From: Bradyrhizobium arachidis
Lineage (GTDB): Bacteria > Pseudomonadota > Alphaproteobacteria > Rhizobiales > Xanthobacteraceae
NCBI RefSeq assembly: GCF_024758505.1
Contig: NZ_CP077970.1
Span: 4,898,001 to 4,962,000 of the forward strand
Reading direction: 5' to 3'
Length of the DNA: 64,000 nt
A model generated the notes under the pieces. The model saw only the letters and a list, made by a program, of their open reading frames with translations, was not told the origin of the DNA and searched no databases. Position numbers and translations under genes: made by a program. Below are positions 28,148 through 39,406 of the stretch, piece after piece (within the stretch, counting starts at the first letter, position 1; every line of letters starts with the position of its first letter).

Positions 28148-28181
28148 GGCTCAGCTCCGCTTTGGTAGGGGGAGCTGAGCC
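28148..28181 (-). terminator. hairpin downstream of ntrC
   Basis: A perfect 11-bp stem (GGCTCAGCTCC with its complement) and a 12-base loop, 26 bases past the ntrC stop. There is no strong T-run, so it may stop transcription with help or protect the mRNA end. The rest of the 27863-28206 gap holds only the possible small membrane peptide. Confidence 0.45.
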
Positions 28182-28206
28182 ACCGCCCAAGGAACTAGCA
28201 AGTGGA

Positions 28207-29655
<1,449 letters not shown>

Positions 29656-29658
29656 TCC

Positions 29659-30837
29659 TCATTTTGCCCCCTGTGGAGCAGGCGACGATTTCCCGGCAGA
29701 ATCGTCACGGCTGCTGTGATCGGCGTGTTTGATCGACGTCGAGTACATCGGCATCAGCACGCGAAAGGTGGTTTTGCGCGGCTGAGACTCGCATTCGATG
29801 ATGCCCCCGTGATCGCCGACGATTTTTGCGACCAACGCCAGGCCGAGACCGCTGCCGGTCTGCTTGGTGGTCACGAAGGGATCGAACAGGTTTGGCAAAA
29901 GGTCCTCCGGCACGCCCGGTCCGTTGTCCTTGACGCAGAACTCGAGCGGCAGGGATACCCGGGATTTTTGACCGGGGACTGACAGGCGCACGCCGGGGCG
30001 GAATGCGGTGGTGAGCTGGATCTCGGCGTCGGTGCCGAGATCGACCACGGCTTCGGCGGCGTTCTTCACGAGATTGAGGAACACCTGGATGAGCTGGTCC
30101 TGGTTCGCCAGCACCGGCGGCAGCGAGGGATCGTAATCCTCGATGAAGCGGATGTTGCGGGCAAAGCCGGACTGCGCGAGCCGCTTCACATGGTCGAGCA
30201 CGGAATGGATGTTGACGGGGCCGCGCGCCACCGGGCGGTCGTCGCCGAACACCTCCATGCGGTCGACCAGCGTGACGATGCGGTCGGCCTCGTCGCAGAT
30301 CAGCCGCGTCAGCATGCGGTCCTCGGAGGACGCCTGCTGCTCCAGCAGTTGTGCCGCGCCGCGGATGCCGGAAAGCGGGTTCTTGATCTCGTGCGCCAGC
30401 ATCGCGGCAAGCGCGATCACCGAGCGTGCGGCGCTGCGATGGGTGAGCTGCCGGTCCATCTTGTCGGCGATGGTCCGCTCCTGGAGCATCACCACGATGT
30501 GGCCGGGCCGCTCGGTCAGCGGCGCGACGTGGAGATCGACCTGGCGGTCGCCGCCCATGCGCGGCGTACCCAAATCAACCTTGTATTCGTTGACCGGCGA
30601 ATTCGACGAACGGACCTGGTCGATCAGCGCCAGCAGGGGGCTGCCGAACGGCACCAGTTCCTTCAGCGACTGTCGCTTCAGGAATTGCGTCGAGATCTCG
30701 AAGAAGGCTTCGGTTGCGATGTTGGCGGCGACGATCTTGCCATCGGGCCCGATCATGAGGACGGGATTGGGCAGCGCGTCCAGGATCGCATCGCTGTCGG
30801 ACGAAAGCGGCCGACGATGTTCAGCGGCTGAGCTCAT
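29659..30837 (-). CDS. ntrB: nitrogen sensor kinase/phosphatase NtrB (NR-II)
   Basis: A 392-residue soluble histidine kinase. An N-terminal PAS domain ([20 protein letters not shown]) is followed by the phospho-acceptor box [10 protein letters not shown]. The ATPase motifs are [19 protein letters not shown], and [11 protein letters not shown]. Its activity is set by PII protein, not by a membrane input. The ATG at 30837 overlaps the dusB stop (ATGA), so translation is coupled; the longer frame to 30852 lies inside dusB. The C-terminal tail is Ser/Asp-rich. Confidence 0.96.
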   Translation of the reverse strand: MSSAAEHRRPLSSDSDAILDALPNPVLMIGPDGKIVAANIATEAFFEISTQFLKRQSLKELVPFGSPLLALIDQVRSSNSPVNEYKVDLGTPRMGGDRQVDLHVAPLTERPGHIVVMLQERTIADKMDRQLTHRSAARSVIALAAMLAHEIKNPLSGIRGAAQLLEQQASSEDRMLTRLICDEADRIVTLVDRMEVFGDDRPVARGPVNIHSVLDHVKRLAQSGFARNIRFIEDYDPSLPPVLANQDQLIQVFLNLVKNAAEAVVDLGTDAEIQLTTAFRPGVRLSVPGQKSRVSLPLEFCVKDNGPGVPEDLLPNLFDPFVTTKQTGSGLGLALVAKIVGDHGGIIECESQPRKTTFRVLMPMYSTSIKHADHSSRDDSAGKSSPAPQGAK

Positions 30838-31910
30838 GCAGCAGCGCTCCATGCGAAGTCGTCGAAGGCATCTTGGAGGGAGCGGTGCACGGCGCGCGGA
30901 TCCTCCGACGTGAGGATGCTCTGGCGCCAGGCTTTCAGCTTCTCGGCCGGCGCGCGGCTGAAATCGGCAGCGACGTCGAGCGCCCAGCCGAGATGTTTTC
31001 GCGCATGGCGCAGACCGATGCGCAGGCCGTAGAGATCGCAGACGCCTTCGTAGAGCGTGCGGACATAATGGAGCTGCTCGCCGAGCGTTGGCGCGGCCTC
31101 TGCCGCCCCGCCCTGCAGGCGCCGGCCGATCTGGCCGGGCAGCCAGGGCTGGCCGTAAGCGCCGCGCCCGATCATCACGGCGTCGGCGCCGGACGCTTCG
31201 AGCGCCTCCAGGGCCTTGTCGTAGGACGTGATGTCGCCATTGACGACGAGCGGCAGGGTGGTTGCCTCACGCACCGCGCGGATGGCGTCCCAATCCGCCT
31301 CGCCCTTGTAGAACTGGCAGCGGGTGCGGCCATGGACGGTGACGAGCTGCACGCCGGCCGCTTCCGCCCGCCGCGCCAGCTCCGGCGCATTGCGAGTGCG
31401 ATCGTCCCAGCCGAGCCGCATCTTCAAGGTGACCGGCACCTGCACGGCGGCAATGGTCGCATCGATCAGGCTGACGGCATGGTCGAGGTCGCGCATCAGC
31501 GCGGAGCCGGACTGGCCACCAGTGACGTGGCGGGCCGGGCAGCCCATGTTGATGTCGATGACGTCGGCGCCGGCGCCTTCCGCGATCCGGGCGCCCTCCG
31601 CCATCCAGTGCGCCTCGCAGCCGGCAAGCTGCACCACATGCGGACCGAGCCCGGTCGCCTCGCAGCGCAAACGCGACATCCAATGGCCGTTGGCGAGCTC
31701 GTCGCTGGCGGTCATTTCTGACACAACCAGGCCCGCCCCGAGCTCCGCAGCCAGGCGACGGAAGGGTGAATCGGTCACCCCCGACATTGGCGCCAGGAAA
31801 ACCGGATTGGCGACATCAATATCGCCTATTTTCAACGGCTTAGCGCCTGAGGTTGCCGAACCGGTCACGGACGTTCCGTTCACAAGACGGCGCCTCATCG
31901 CGCCTGCCAT
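30834..31910 (-). CDS. dusB: tRNA-dihydrouridine synthase (NifR3)
   Basis: A 358-residue FMN enzyme that reduces uridine to dihydrouridine in tRNA. The TIM barrel starts at [20 protein letters not shown]; the catalytic Cys lies in [14 protein letters not shown]-binding segments include LPLVVNGDI and [16 protein letters not shown]. This gene was first called nifR3 and heads the ntrBC operon across rhizobia. The N-terminal ~22 residues before the barrel are not conserved, and an ATG at 31898 is an alternative start. It is divergent from ispDF. Confidence 0.95.
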   Translation of the reverse strand: MAGAMRRRLVNGTSVTGSATSGAKPLKIGDIDVANPVFLAPMSGVTDSPFRRLAAELGAGLVVSEMTASDELANGHWMSRLRCEATGLGPHVVQLAGCEAHWMAEGARIAEGAGADVIDINMGCPARHVTGGQSGSALMRDLDHAVSLIDATIAAVQVPVTLKMRLGWDDRTRNAPELARRAEAAGVQLVTVHGRTRCQFYKGEADWDAIRAVREATTLPLVVNGDITSYDKALEALEASGADAVMIGRGAYGQPWLPGQIGRRLQGGAAEAAPTLGEQLHYVRTLYEGVCDLYGLRIGLRHARKHLGWALDVAADFSRAPAEKLKAWRQSILTSEDPRAVHRSLQDAFDDFAWSAAA

Positions 31911-32108
31911 GACCTATCTTGCGCACAATTCTTGTGCAGTCAAGCGTCATGCCTACAGTTTAGACAGTTCTATAAATCTTGCAAGTGCAGTGCAACAAAA
32001 TGCGTTGGCCTGCAATCGGGGAAACCCTCTGGTCTTGCGCGCCTACCGTGCTAGAGGCATGCCACAAATCATTCCTGTCCCAGACAATCACCATCAATTG
32101 AGTTTGTA

Positions 32109-33290
32109 ATGGCGAAATCAGAGCGGACCGCAGCGGTCCTCGTCGCAGCCGGGCGCGGCTTGCGCGCCGGTGCTGGCGGCCCGAAGCAATATCGCTCGAT
32201 CGGCGGCCTGCCCGTGATCTATCGCGCCATGGAATCGTTCAGCCGCCACGCCGACGTGTTCGCGGTGCAGCCTGTGGTCAATCCCGACGACGGCGCGATG
32301 TTCACCGCCGCCGTCTCGGGCCTGCGCCACGAGCCGCCAACCAGCGGCGGCGCGACCCGGCAGGCCTCGGTGCTCGCGGGCCTCGAGGCGCTCGCCAAGC
32401 ACAATCCGGACATCGTGCTGATCCATGACGCGGCGCGTCCGTTCGTCTCGCAGGCCCTGATCTCGCGCGCGATCGAGGCCGCCAGCCGCACCGGCGCCGC
32501 GATCCCGGCCGTTCCAGTCACCGACACCATCAAGTTGACCGGTGACGGCGGCAATGTCGAGGGAACGCCGGACCGCGCGCGGTTGCGAATCGCACAGACG
32601 CCGCAATCCTTTCGTTTCGACGTCATCCTCGAGGCGCATCGTCGCGCGGCCAAGGAAGGACGCAGCGATTTCACTGACGATGCGGCGATTGCCGAATGGG
32701 CGGGATTGACGGTGGCGACCTTTGAAGGCGATGTTGCGAACATGAAGCTCACCACACCCGAAGACTTCGTGCGCGAGGAAGCGCGCCTTGCGGCTCAGCT
32801 CGGCGACATCAGGACCGGGACCGGCTACGACGTGCACGCCTTCGGCGAGGGCGACCACGTCATGATCTGCGGCGTACGCGTGCCGCATACGAAGGGGTTC
32901 CTCGCTCACTCCGACGGCGACGTCGGCCTGCACGCGCTGGTCGACGCCATTCTCGGCGCGCTGGCCGACGGCGATATCGGTTCGCACTTCCCGCCGAGCG
33001 ATCCGAAGTGGAAGGGTGCCTCCTCCGACCAGTTCTTGAAATACGCCATCGAGCGCGTCGCGCAGCGCGGCGGCCGCGTCGCCAATCTCGAGGTGACGAT
33101 GATCTGCGAGCGGCCGAAGATCGGCCCCTTGCGCGACACCATGCGCGCGCGCATCGCCGAAATCTCCGGCGTCGACATTTCGCGTGTTGCCGTCAAGGCG
33201 ACGACCAGCGAACGGCTCGGCTTCACCGGCCGCGAGGAAGGCATCGCGGCGACCGCGAGCGCCACCATCCGCCTGCCCTGGAGCCTGTAG
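32109..33290 (+). CDS. ispDF: bifunctional IspD-IspF isoprenoid enzyme
   Basis: A 393-residue fusion catalysing two steps of the MEP pathway. IspD (~1-225) makes CDP-methylerythritol; its nucleotide-binding motif reads [19 protein letters not shown], with the later HDAARPFV. IspF (~235-393) forms the cyclodiphosphate and is marked by [13 protein letters not shown], the metal ligands in [19 protein letters not shown], and [17 protein letters not shown]. The fusion is typical of alphaproteobacteria. It is followed three bases later by cinA and is divergent from dusB across ~200 bases. Confidence 0.96.
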   Translation: MAKSERTAAVLVAAGRGLRAGAGGPKQYRSIGGLPVIYRAMESFSRHADVFAVQPVVNPDDGAMFTAAVSGLRHEPPTSGGATRQASVLAGLEALAKHNPDIVLIHDAARPFVSQALISRAIEAASRTGAAIPAVPVTDTIKLTGDGGNVEGTPDRARLRIAQTPQSFRFDVILEAHRRAAKEGRSDFTDDAAIAEWAGLTVATFEGDVANMKLTTPEDFVREEARLAAQLGDIRTGTGYDVHAFGEGDHVMICGVRVPHTKGFLAHSDGDVGLHALVDAILGALADGDIGSHFPPSDPKWKGASSDQFLKYAIERVAQRGGRVANLEVTMICERPKIGPLRDTMRARIAEISGVDISRVAVKATTSERLGFTGREEGIAATASATIRLPWSL

Positions 33291-33293
33291 GCA

Positions 33294-33896
33294 ATGGGCG
33301 GCAGCGACGCACGCGCCCTCTCCCGCTCGCTGCTCGACCTGTGCCGGATGCGCAAGCTGACGATTGCGACGGCGGAATCCTGCACCGGAGGCTTGGTCGC
33401 CGGCGCGCTCACCGACATCCCCGGCTCGTCCGACGTGATCGACCGCGGCTTTGTCACCTATTCCAATGACGCCAAGCGCGCGATGCTTGGGGTCGAGGCG
33501 AGCACGCTTCTCAATTTCGGCGCCGTCAGCAAGGAAACCGCGACCGCAATGGCGGTCGGCGCGCTGGAACGTGCCGGCGTCGACCTGGCCGTGGCCATCA
33601 CCGGCATTGCCGGTCCAGGCGGCGCCACGCCGGGCAAGCCGGTCGGGCTCGTGCACTTTGCCGTCGCGGCGCGCGACGGCCGCATCGTCCATCGCGAGCA
33701 TCGCTTTGGCGCGATCGGCCGCAGCGCGGTGCGCGCCCGCTCCGTGGTCGAGGCGCTCCGCATGTTGATGGATCTCGCCCGTGGGCCGCAGGCGGCGACA
33801 AAACCGCGCCGCGAAGCCGCCAGCCGCCTGCGCCCGCGCGTCACCCGCTCGCCGCGACGCCACGTCGTGAAGCGGCGCCGGCCGCCGCGGGGCTGA
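33294..33896 (+). CDS. cinA: CinA C-terminal-type nicotinamide-nucleotide amidohydrolase
   Basis: A 200-residue stand-alone CinA C-terminal/PncC domain that deamidates nicotinamide mononucleotide. Conserved segments are [36 protein letters not shown] and [20 protein letters not shown]. After ~165 residues a strongly basic tail begins ([13 protein letters not shown] at the end), longer than usual and possibly nucleic-acid binding or simply disordered. It lies in one transcript with ispDF. Confidence 0.92.
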   Translation: MGGSDARALSRSLLDLCRMRKLTIATAESCTGGLVAGALTDIPGSSDVIDRGFVTYSNDAKRAMLGVEASTLLNFGAVSKETATAMAVGALERAGVDLAVAITGIAGPGGATPGKPVGLVHFAVAARDGRIVHREHRFGAIGRSAVRARSVVEALRMLMDLARGPQAATKPRREAASRLRPRVTRSPRRHVVKRRRPPRG

Positions 33897-34236
33897 GCTC
33901 CAACTACCCAGGATCTGGATAGCTCTCCTATGGGTCGCGCCTCGCGGCCAAGGTCGCATGCCAATTCAGCCGAGCAGGAAATATCTAGGGGGCGCCGCCA
34001 TACAAGCCAAGGCGGCGGCATTAGCCTACCTCACCTGCGGTTCACCTCTTCGAATTTTCGACGCACACCCCTTTGGCGCACTTGCTGCGCACATTCAGTC
34101 AAATCCTATCGAAACCAAACGACGTGAGCGCGATTGAACAACCTGCGACGCTTGCGCGGACATGTATTGCCGCAATAATGCTGATCTAGGTTGTGGGCGG
34201 GAATCAACCCGACGCGGCATTCGGGAGGGCGTCAGA
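33897..34236. other. intergenic region upstream of oxidase operon
   Basis: A 340-base gap on the plus strand. A 7-bp stem (33993-33999 with 34011-34017) lies ~100 bases past cinA and may help end its transcript. I looked for a FixK/FNR box (TTGAT-N4-ATCAA) and do not see one. An AGGG ribosome site lies just before the GTG start at 34237. Otherwise nothing recognisable. Confidence 0.4.
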
Positions 34237-34947
34237 GTGCTCGCTCGTTACTGGGTACCGGCGGCTGTTGCCGCACTTCACTTGACCGCCTCCAATGTTG
34301 CGGCTGCGCAGGATCTCAACCAGGCGCCGGATACGATGGCGGCGCGTGTCGAGGCGTGCACGCCCTGCCACGGCAACAAGGGCGAAGGCACCAACGACGT
34401 CTATTTCCCGCGCCTTGCCGGCAAGCCGTCCGGCTACCTCTACAACCAGCTCCTCGCATTCCGGAACGGCCGGCGAAAATATCCGCCGATGAACTATCTG
34501 CTGGAATTCCTGCCCGATCCGTATCTCCAGGCGATGGCCGATTATTTCGCGGAGCAGCGTCCGCCGCTTCCGCCACCCGGGGCGACCGACGCCAGCCAGC
34601 AGACGCTTCAGCATGGGCAGAGTCTGGTGACGCGGGGCGATCCCGTGCGCCAGATCCCGGCCTGCGGGAGCTGCCATGGGCCGGCGCTCACAGGCATGGA
34701 ACCCGGCATCCCGGGCCTGCTCGGATTGCGCCCGAACTACATCAGCGCACAATTAGGTGGTTGGCGCTATGGCACCCGGACTGCGAAGTCACCGGATTGC
34801 ATGCAGATGGTGGCTGCCCGGCTGACAGAGGAGGACGTCACCGCCGTCGCAGCCTATCTGGCGACGCGACCGGCGCCAGTCAATTCGGCTCCGGCTCCGA
34901 AGGGCACTTACGTGCTGCCCTTCGCGTGCGGCAGCGAACCCGATTGA
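34237..34947 (+). CDS. dihaem cytochrome c (c4-like)
   Basis: A 236-residue exported cytochrome with two haem sites, CTPCH and CGSCH, each in a class I cytochrome domain as in cytochrome c4. An N-terminal signal segment (VPAAVAALHLTASNVAAAQ) directs it to the periplasm. A GTG start at 34237 is chosen because GGGAGGG lies ~10 bases upstream and the signal peptide begins there; the ATG at 34162 adds a non-signal leader. First gene of the oxidase operon, likely an electron donor to it. It ends 11 bases before the next gene. Confidence 0.88.
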   Translation: MLARYWVPAAVAALHLTASNVAAAQDLNQAPDTMAARVEACTPCHGNKGEGTNDVYFPRLAGKPSGYLYNQLLAFRNGRRKYPPMNYLLEFLPDPYLQAMADYFAEQRPPLPPPGATDASQQTLQHGQSLVTRGDPVRQIPACGSCHGPALTGMEPGIPGLLGLRPNYISAQLGGWRYGTRTAKSPDCMQMVAARLTEEDVTAVAAYLATRPAPVNSAPAPKGTYVLPFACGSEPD

Positions 34948-34958
34948 GGAGCAGGCTC

Positions 34959-36239
34959 ATGGACTTGCGATTAAGCCTCGCTGCGCTTCTCCTGTTCGTC
35001 TCGGTCACGACGCAGCACGCGCAAGCCCAGGAAAAGGCGAGTGAGAAGGCGAGTGAGAAGGCCGGTGCCAGCCGCAGCGAAATCGTTGTCCGTGGAGAGT
35101 ATCTGGCCCGTGCCGGTGACTGCATCGCCTGCCACACCGCGCCGGAAGGCCGCCTGTTCGCCGGCGGCCGCGCCATGCCGACCCCGTTCGGCACGCTCTA
35201 CACCTCAAACATCACGCCAGATCGGGAGACCGGAATCGGCAAATGGACCGCGGAGGACTTTTACAAGACGATGCACAACGGCCGCTTCCCGGATGGCGGA
35301 CTGATCTATCCGGCGATGCCGTTCGCCTCCTACACCAAGGTCACGCGCGCCGACAGCGACGCGATCTTCGCCTATCTGCGCTCGATCCCGCCGGTCAGCC
35401 AGAAAAACCGGCCGCACGATCTGCGCTTTCCCTATGACAACCGGCAGCTCATCCTGGGCTGGCGCACGCTGTTTTTCACCGAGGGCGAGTACAAGCCCAA
35501 TCCGGACAAATCGGTCGAATGGAATCGCGGCGCCTACCTCGTCGAGGGCCTCGGCCATTGCGGCATGTGCCATTCGCCGATCAACGCGCTCGGCGGCACG
35601 TCGCAATCGGACGCTTTCAAGGGCGGCCTGATCCCGATGCAGAACTGGTACGCGCCCTCCCTCACCTCCAATCGCGAGGCCGGCCTTGGCGACTGGAGCA
35701 TCAAGGACATCACCGATCTGCTCCAGACCGGCGTCTCCATGCGCGGCGTGGTCTACGGCCCGATGGCCGAGGTCGTGCACAACAGCCTGCAATATCTGTC
35801 CGACGAAGACACCAAGGCGATGGCGGTCTACCTGAAGAGCATTTCGGAGCCCACGCCTCCGCCGCCGCCGAGCTCAACCCTGCCGACGACCGAGGGCAGC
35901 CTGCTGATCAGCCTCGGCAAGACCGTCTATGACGCGCGCTGCGCGAGCTGTCACGGCGCGCAGGGTGAAGGCAAGCCGCCGCACTGGCCGCCGCTCGCCA
36001 ACAACCAGTCGATCGAGATGCAGTCAGCGGTCAATCCGATCCGGATGGTGCTCAACGGCGGCTACCCGCCGGGGACAAAAGGCAATCCGATGCCCTACGG
36101 CATGCCGCCCTTTGCCGGGTTGCTGTCGGACAACGAGGTCGCGGCCGTCGTCTCCTACATTCGCACGGCGTGGGGCAATCGCGGCACGCCGGTCTCGGGC
36201 CGCGAGGCCAACGAGCTGCGTTCCGCACCGCTGAATTGA
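34959..36239 (+). CDS. trihaem cytochrome c (alcohol-dehydrogenase subunit type)
   Basis: A 426-residue exported protein with three haem motifs: CIACH, CGMCH and CASCH. Domain order and surroundings (RGEYLARAGDCIACH, RGAYLVEGLGHCGMCHSP) match the cytochrome subunit of membrane alcohol/gluconate dehydrogenases (AdhB type). Here no dehydrogenase subunit accompanies it; instead an oxidase follows, so it probably relays electrons to that oxidase. A signal peptide (SLAALLLFVSVTTQHAQA) and a short repeated EKASEKASEKA stretch precede haem 1. The start at 34959 follows GGAGCAGG. Confidence 0.9.
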   Translation: MDLRLSLAALLLFVSVTTQHAQAQEKASEKASEKAGASRSEIVVRGEYLARAGDCIACHTAPEGRLFAGGRAMPTPFGTLYTSNITPDRETGIGKWTAEDFYKTMHNGRFPDGGLIYPAMPFASYTKVTRADSDAIFAYLRSIPPVSQKNRPHDLRFPYDNRQLILGWRTLFFTEGEYKPNPDKSVEWNRGAYLVEGLGHCGMCHSPINALGGTSQSDAFKGGLIPMQNWYAPSLTSNREAGLGDWSIKDITDLLQTGVSMRGVVYGPMAEVVHNSLQYLSDEDTKAMAVYLKSISEPTPPPPPSSTLPTTEGSLLISLGKTVYDARCASCHGAQGEGKPPHWPPLANNQSIEMQSAVNPIRMVLNGGYPPGTKGNPMPYGMPPFAGLLSDNEVAAVVSYIRTAWGNRGTPVSGREANELRSAPLN

Positions 36240-36248
36240 GGGCTGCCA

Positions 36249-36425
36249 ATGATCAACTCCGATCCTCCGACGAGTGCCGCATCGGCCGACCGGGCGGTTG
36301 ACGAGATCGTCGCCCAAGGCCCGAGCGGCGCGCTGGCACTGGCGGGCATTGCGACGGCATGCGTCGTTGCGATGTGGTTCGCCTTCTATCTGTTCGTCTT
36401 CCTCCCGCGCGGGTCGCTGCAATGA
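36249..36425 (+). CDS. 58-residue single-helix oxidase-associated peptide
   Basis: A small gene of 58 residues with a polar N-terminus and one C-terminal membrane helix (ALAGIATACVVAMWFAFYLF). It lies between the trihaem cytochrome and subunit II, and its stop overlaps the subunit II start (ATGA), so it is almost certainly translated. Small one-helix subunits accompany ba3- and cbb3-type oxidases (subunit IIa, CcoQ); this is probably the counterpart. No sequence homology is claimed. Confidence 0.7.
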   Translation: MINSDPPTSAASADRAVDEIVAQGPSGALALAGIATACVVAMWFAFYLFVFLPRGSLQ

Positions 36426-36985
36426 CAGCAGAAGACAGCCATCACGGCGCCGACATCGCGGCGCGGGTCGAGCGGCGCTGGGCAACTGTCGCCGTCATCA
36501 TCATCGTGATGATGGCCGTGCTGGCGGCGTTCGCCGGAATCCATCGCGCGACCATGCCGCAGCCGCGCGTCGAGACCACCGATCCCTCGCGGCTGCACCT
36601 GTCGGGCGAGTTCGTCGAGAGCAATCTCGGCAGCGTGCTGGAGGCCAACGGCGCTGTCACCGTACGCGCGATCGGCCAGCAATATTCCTTCACGCCGGCC
36701 TGCATCGTGGTGCCTTCAGACACGCCGATCACGTTGCGCGCCACCAGCGCCGACGTCGTGCATGGCATCCTGATCCAGGGCACCAACGTCAACACCATGT
36801 TGGTGCCGGGCTATATCTCAGAACAGCTCATGCGTTTTACGAGGACCGGCGACTATCTGATGCCCTGCCAGGAGTTTTGCAGTTTTGGCCACGAGGGCAT
36901 GTGGGGCAAGGTCAGGGTGATCGACAAGGCCGAATTCGCAAACCGCGCGAAGGCGGGCGGGAGGTTGAGCTGTGTTGGTCAATAG
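36422..36985 (+). CDS. cytochrome c oxidase subunit II (CuA)
   Basis: A 187-residue subunit II with one N-terminal membrane helix (VAVIIIVMMAVLAAFAGI) and a periplasmic cupredoxin domain. The binuclear CuA site is complete: DVVHG supplies one His, and CQEFCSFGHEGM supplies two Cys, the second His and the Met. It accepts electrons from cytochrome c. The single helix and short length match the ba3 class rather than aa3 (two helices). The ATG at 36422 overlaps the preceding peptide; the 3' end overlaps subunit I by 14 bases. Confidence 0.92.
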   Translation: MTAEDSHHGADIAARVERRWATVAVIIIVMMAVLAAFAGIHRATMPQPRVETTDPSRLHLSGEFVESNLGSVLEANGAVTVRAIGQQYSFTPACIVVPSDTPITLRATSADVVHGILIQGTNVNTMLVPGYISEQLMRFTRTGDYLMPCQEFCSFGHEGMWGKVRVIDKAEFANRAKAGGRLSCVGQ

Positions 36986-38594
36986 GAAGCTCATCCTCGC
37001 GCATTTCTGGCTGGCCTTTGCAGCGTTCGGCGTCGCGCTCGCGCTCGGCGCCTGGCAGATGTTCATTCGCAGCCCGCTCGGCGTCTGGCTCGCCAATCCC
37101 GAGCTGTACTACCGTTCGCTGACCGCCCACGGCACGGTGATGGGTTATGTCTTCCCGACCCTGGTGGCGATGGGCTTCGGCTATGCCATCAGCGAGTCCG
37201 CCCTTCAACAACGCCTCGTCGGCGCCCGCTGGGCCTGGACGGGCTTCTGGATGATCGTGGTCGGCGCCGTCATGGCGATGATCCCGGTCGCGCTCGGCCG
37301 CGCCTCCGTGCTCTACACCTTCTACCCGCCGCTGATCGGCAATGTCTTCTACTATATCGGCGTCGTGCTGGTCGTGGTCGGCTCGTGGATCTGGGTCGCG
37401 CTGATGTCGATCAATCTGCGCGTCTGGAAGAAGGCGAACCCGGGCGCGCCGGTGCCGCTCGCGATGTTCGCCAATGTCGCCGGCTCCTATCTCTGGGCCT
37501 GGACGGCGGTGGGTGCGGCGCTCGAACTGCTCTTGCAGATCATTCCCGTTTCCGTCGGCCTGAAGGCCACGATCGATGCCGGCCTGGCGCGCGTGTTCTT
37601 CTCCTGGACGCTGCACGCCATCGTCTATTTCTGGCTGATGCCGACCTACATCGCCTATTACACCATCGTGCCGCGGGCGATCGGCGGCCGGATCTACAGC
37701 GACACCATGGCGCGGATCTCGTTCATCCTTTTCCTGGTGGTCGCGATGCCGATCGGCATGCACCACACCTTTGCCGATCCGCAGGTCGGCGCCGGATTCA
37801 AGTTCATCCATTCGGCCTTCACGGCGCTGGTCGCACTGCCGACGCTGCTCACGGTGTTCACGATCTGCGCTTCCGTCGAGATCGCGGCGCGCCTGCGCGG
37901 CGGCCGTGGCCTGTTCGGCTGGATCACGGCGCTGCCGTGGGACAATCCGATGCTGCTGGCGCTCGCCTTTTCCTTCGTCATGCTCGGTTTTGGCGGCGCC
38001 GGCGGGCTCATCAACATGAGCTATCAACTCGATGCTTCCATCCACAACACGCAGTGGATCACCGGTCATTTCCACCTGATCTTCGGCGGCGCGATCGTGA
38101 TCATGTACTTTGCGATCGCCTATGATTTGTGGCCGCATCTGACGGGCCGCGCGCTTGCCGACCTCGGCATGGTCCGCACGCAGCTCTGGCTGTGGTTCAT
38201 CGGCATGATGGTCACGACCTTCCCGTGGCACTGGGTCGGCATTTTGGGCATGCCGCGCCGCATGGCCTATTTCGATTTCGGCGATCCCGCCATTGCGCCG
38301 CAGGCGCTCTCGGTCACGTTCTCGGCCATCGGAGGCTTCATTCTCCTCACCTCGGGCATTCTGTTCCTGGTCATCCTGGCACGCGGCATGCGGTCGCCTG
38401 TCACCGATGCGGGCGACTACCAGTTCAGCCTTGCCGTCCATCAGCCCGCCACTATGCCGATCGCGCTCAATAGCCACGCGCTGTGGGTCGCGCTGATGAT
38501 CGGACTGACCATCACCAATTACGGCTATCCGATCATGACGCTGGCCCTCACGGAGGGGACCTCGGTGCCCGCAGTTTATGTGGGAGCACAGTGA
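36972..38594 (+). CDS. cytochrome c oxidase subunit I, b(o/a)3-type
   Basis: A 540-residue haem-copper oxidase subunit with ~13 hydrophobic segments. Haem and CuB ligands are visible: the low-spin haem His in LTAHGTVMGYVFPT, the CuB/cross-link region WTLHAIVYFWLMPTYIAYY, the two CuB His in GMHHTFADP, and the haem His in WITGHFHLIFGG. These contexts match the B-type (ba3) family. It starts with a GTG inside the 3' end of subunit II. It reduces oxygen to water and pumps protons at the cytoplasmic membrane. Confidence 0.92.
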   Translation: MLVNRKLILAHFWLAFAAFGVALALGAWQMFIRSPLGVWLANPELYYRSLTAHGTVMGYVFPTLVAMGFGYAISESALQQRLVGARWAWTGFWMIVVGAVMAMIPVALGRASVLYTFYPPLIGNVFYYIGVVLVVVGSWIWVALMSINLRVWKKANPGAPVPLAMFANVAGSYLWAWTAVGAALELLLQIIPVSVGLKATIDAGLARVFFSWTLHAIVYFWLMPTYIAYYTIVPRAIGGRIYSDTMARISFILFLVVAMPIGMHHTFADPQVGAGFKFIHSAFTALVALPTLLTVFTICASVEIAARLRGGRGLFGWITALPWDNPMLLALAFSFVMLGFGGAGGLINMSYQLDASIHNTQWITGHFHLIFGGAIVIMYFAIAYDLWPHLTGRALADLGMVRTQLWLWFIGMMVTTFPWHWVGILGMPRRMAYFDFGDPAIAPQALSVTFSAIGGFILLTSGILFLVILARGMRSPVTDAGDYQFSLAVHQPATMPIALNSHALWVALMIGLTITNYGYPIMTLALTEGTSVPAVYVGAQ

Positions 38595-39406
38595 TGAGTG
38601 CACACGAGCTGTTCTCGTTCCGCAATCCGCATTTCAAGGCCGGTGTCGGCATCACGGTGGCGCTGTTCATCCTGACCGCACTCGTTGGCTTCATCGTGCT
38701 GCCTTTCGCCCAGCCGTGGATCGAGTTTTCGAGCGTCTGGGAGGCGATTTGCAGCGCTGCAGGCGTGCCCCAGCGCGCGGCGACGACGGCGCCCGCCTCC
38801 ACCCATCGTCTGTCCAACGTGGTCCTCACCTCCTCCACGCTGACGCGGCCGAGCCAGGAATCGATCGGTCGTGGCGCGACGCTGGCGCAGCGCTGCGCCA
38901 TCTGCCACGGCCCGACCGGCATCAGCCGCGCCGACTCGCCCAATCTCGCCGGCCAGTATGCCGCCGTGATCTACAAGCAGCTCCTGGACTTCCGCTCGGG
39001 TGCACGCACCAACGCGGTGATGTCGCCGTTCGCTGTCAACCTGACCGATCAGGAGATCGCCGACATCTCCGCCTACTACGCCTATCTGCCGCGGCTGCCG
39101 GCCTATCATCCGACGCCGCAATTGCCCAAGCCGAACATCGTGATCTACGGCGCGCCGATCCGCGGCATCGCTCCCTGCGGCTCCTGCCATGGCAGCCTCG
39201 ACAACAAGACCGGCAGCCCGTGGCTCGAGGGGCAGTCGGAGGTCTATCTGAAGGCCCAGCTCATCGCCTTCGCCACGGGTGAGCGGCGCAACGACATCAG
39301 CCAGCAGATGCGCAACATCGCGCGCGCGATGACGCCGCAGGAGATCGATGCGGCTGCTGCATATTATGCCTCGCAGCCGCCTGACATTGTGAAGGCGGTG
39401 GACTGA
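38594..39406 (+). CDS. membrane-anchored dihaem cytochrome c
   Basis: A 270-residue protein with one N-terminal membrane helix (VGITVALFILTALVGFIVLP) and two haem motifs, CAICH and CGSCH, in a c4-like double domain facing the periplasm. The ATG shares a base with the subunit I stop (TGATG). It is the last gene of the operon and probably the direct electron donor to CuA. Its stop at 39406 abuts the stop of the convergent coq10-like gene with no intervening bases, so any terminator lies within coding DNA. Confidence 0.9.
   Translation: MSAHELFSFRNPHFKAGVGITVALFILTALVGFIVLPFAQPWIEFSSVWEAICSAAGVPQRAATTAPASTHRLSNVVLTSSTLTRPSQESIGRGATLAQRCAICHGPTGISRADSPNLAGQYAAVIYKQLLDFRSGARTNAVMSPFAVNLTDQEIADISAYYAYLPRLPAYHPTPQLPKPNIVIYGAPIRGIAPCGSCHGSLDNKTGSPWLEGQSEVYLKAQLIAFATGERRNDISQQMRNIARAMTPQEIDAAAAYYASQPPDIVKAVD

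Noticed and set aside
33897..34236. FixK/FNR box upstream of the oxidase operon
   Set aside because: No TTGAT-N4-ATCAA-like inverted repeat was found despite the function expected.
36912..38603. 563-residue frame on the minus strand
   Set aside because: Antisense to oxidase subunit I; composition dominated by Asp, Arg, His and Gln.
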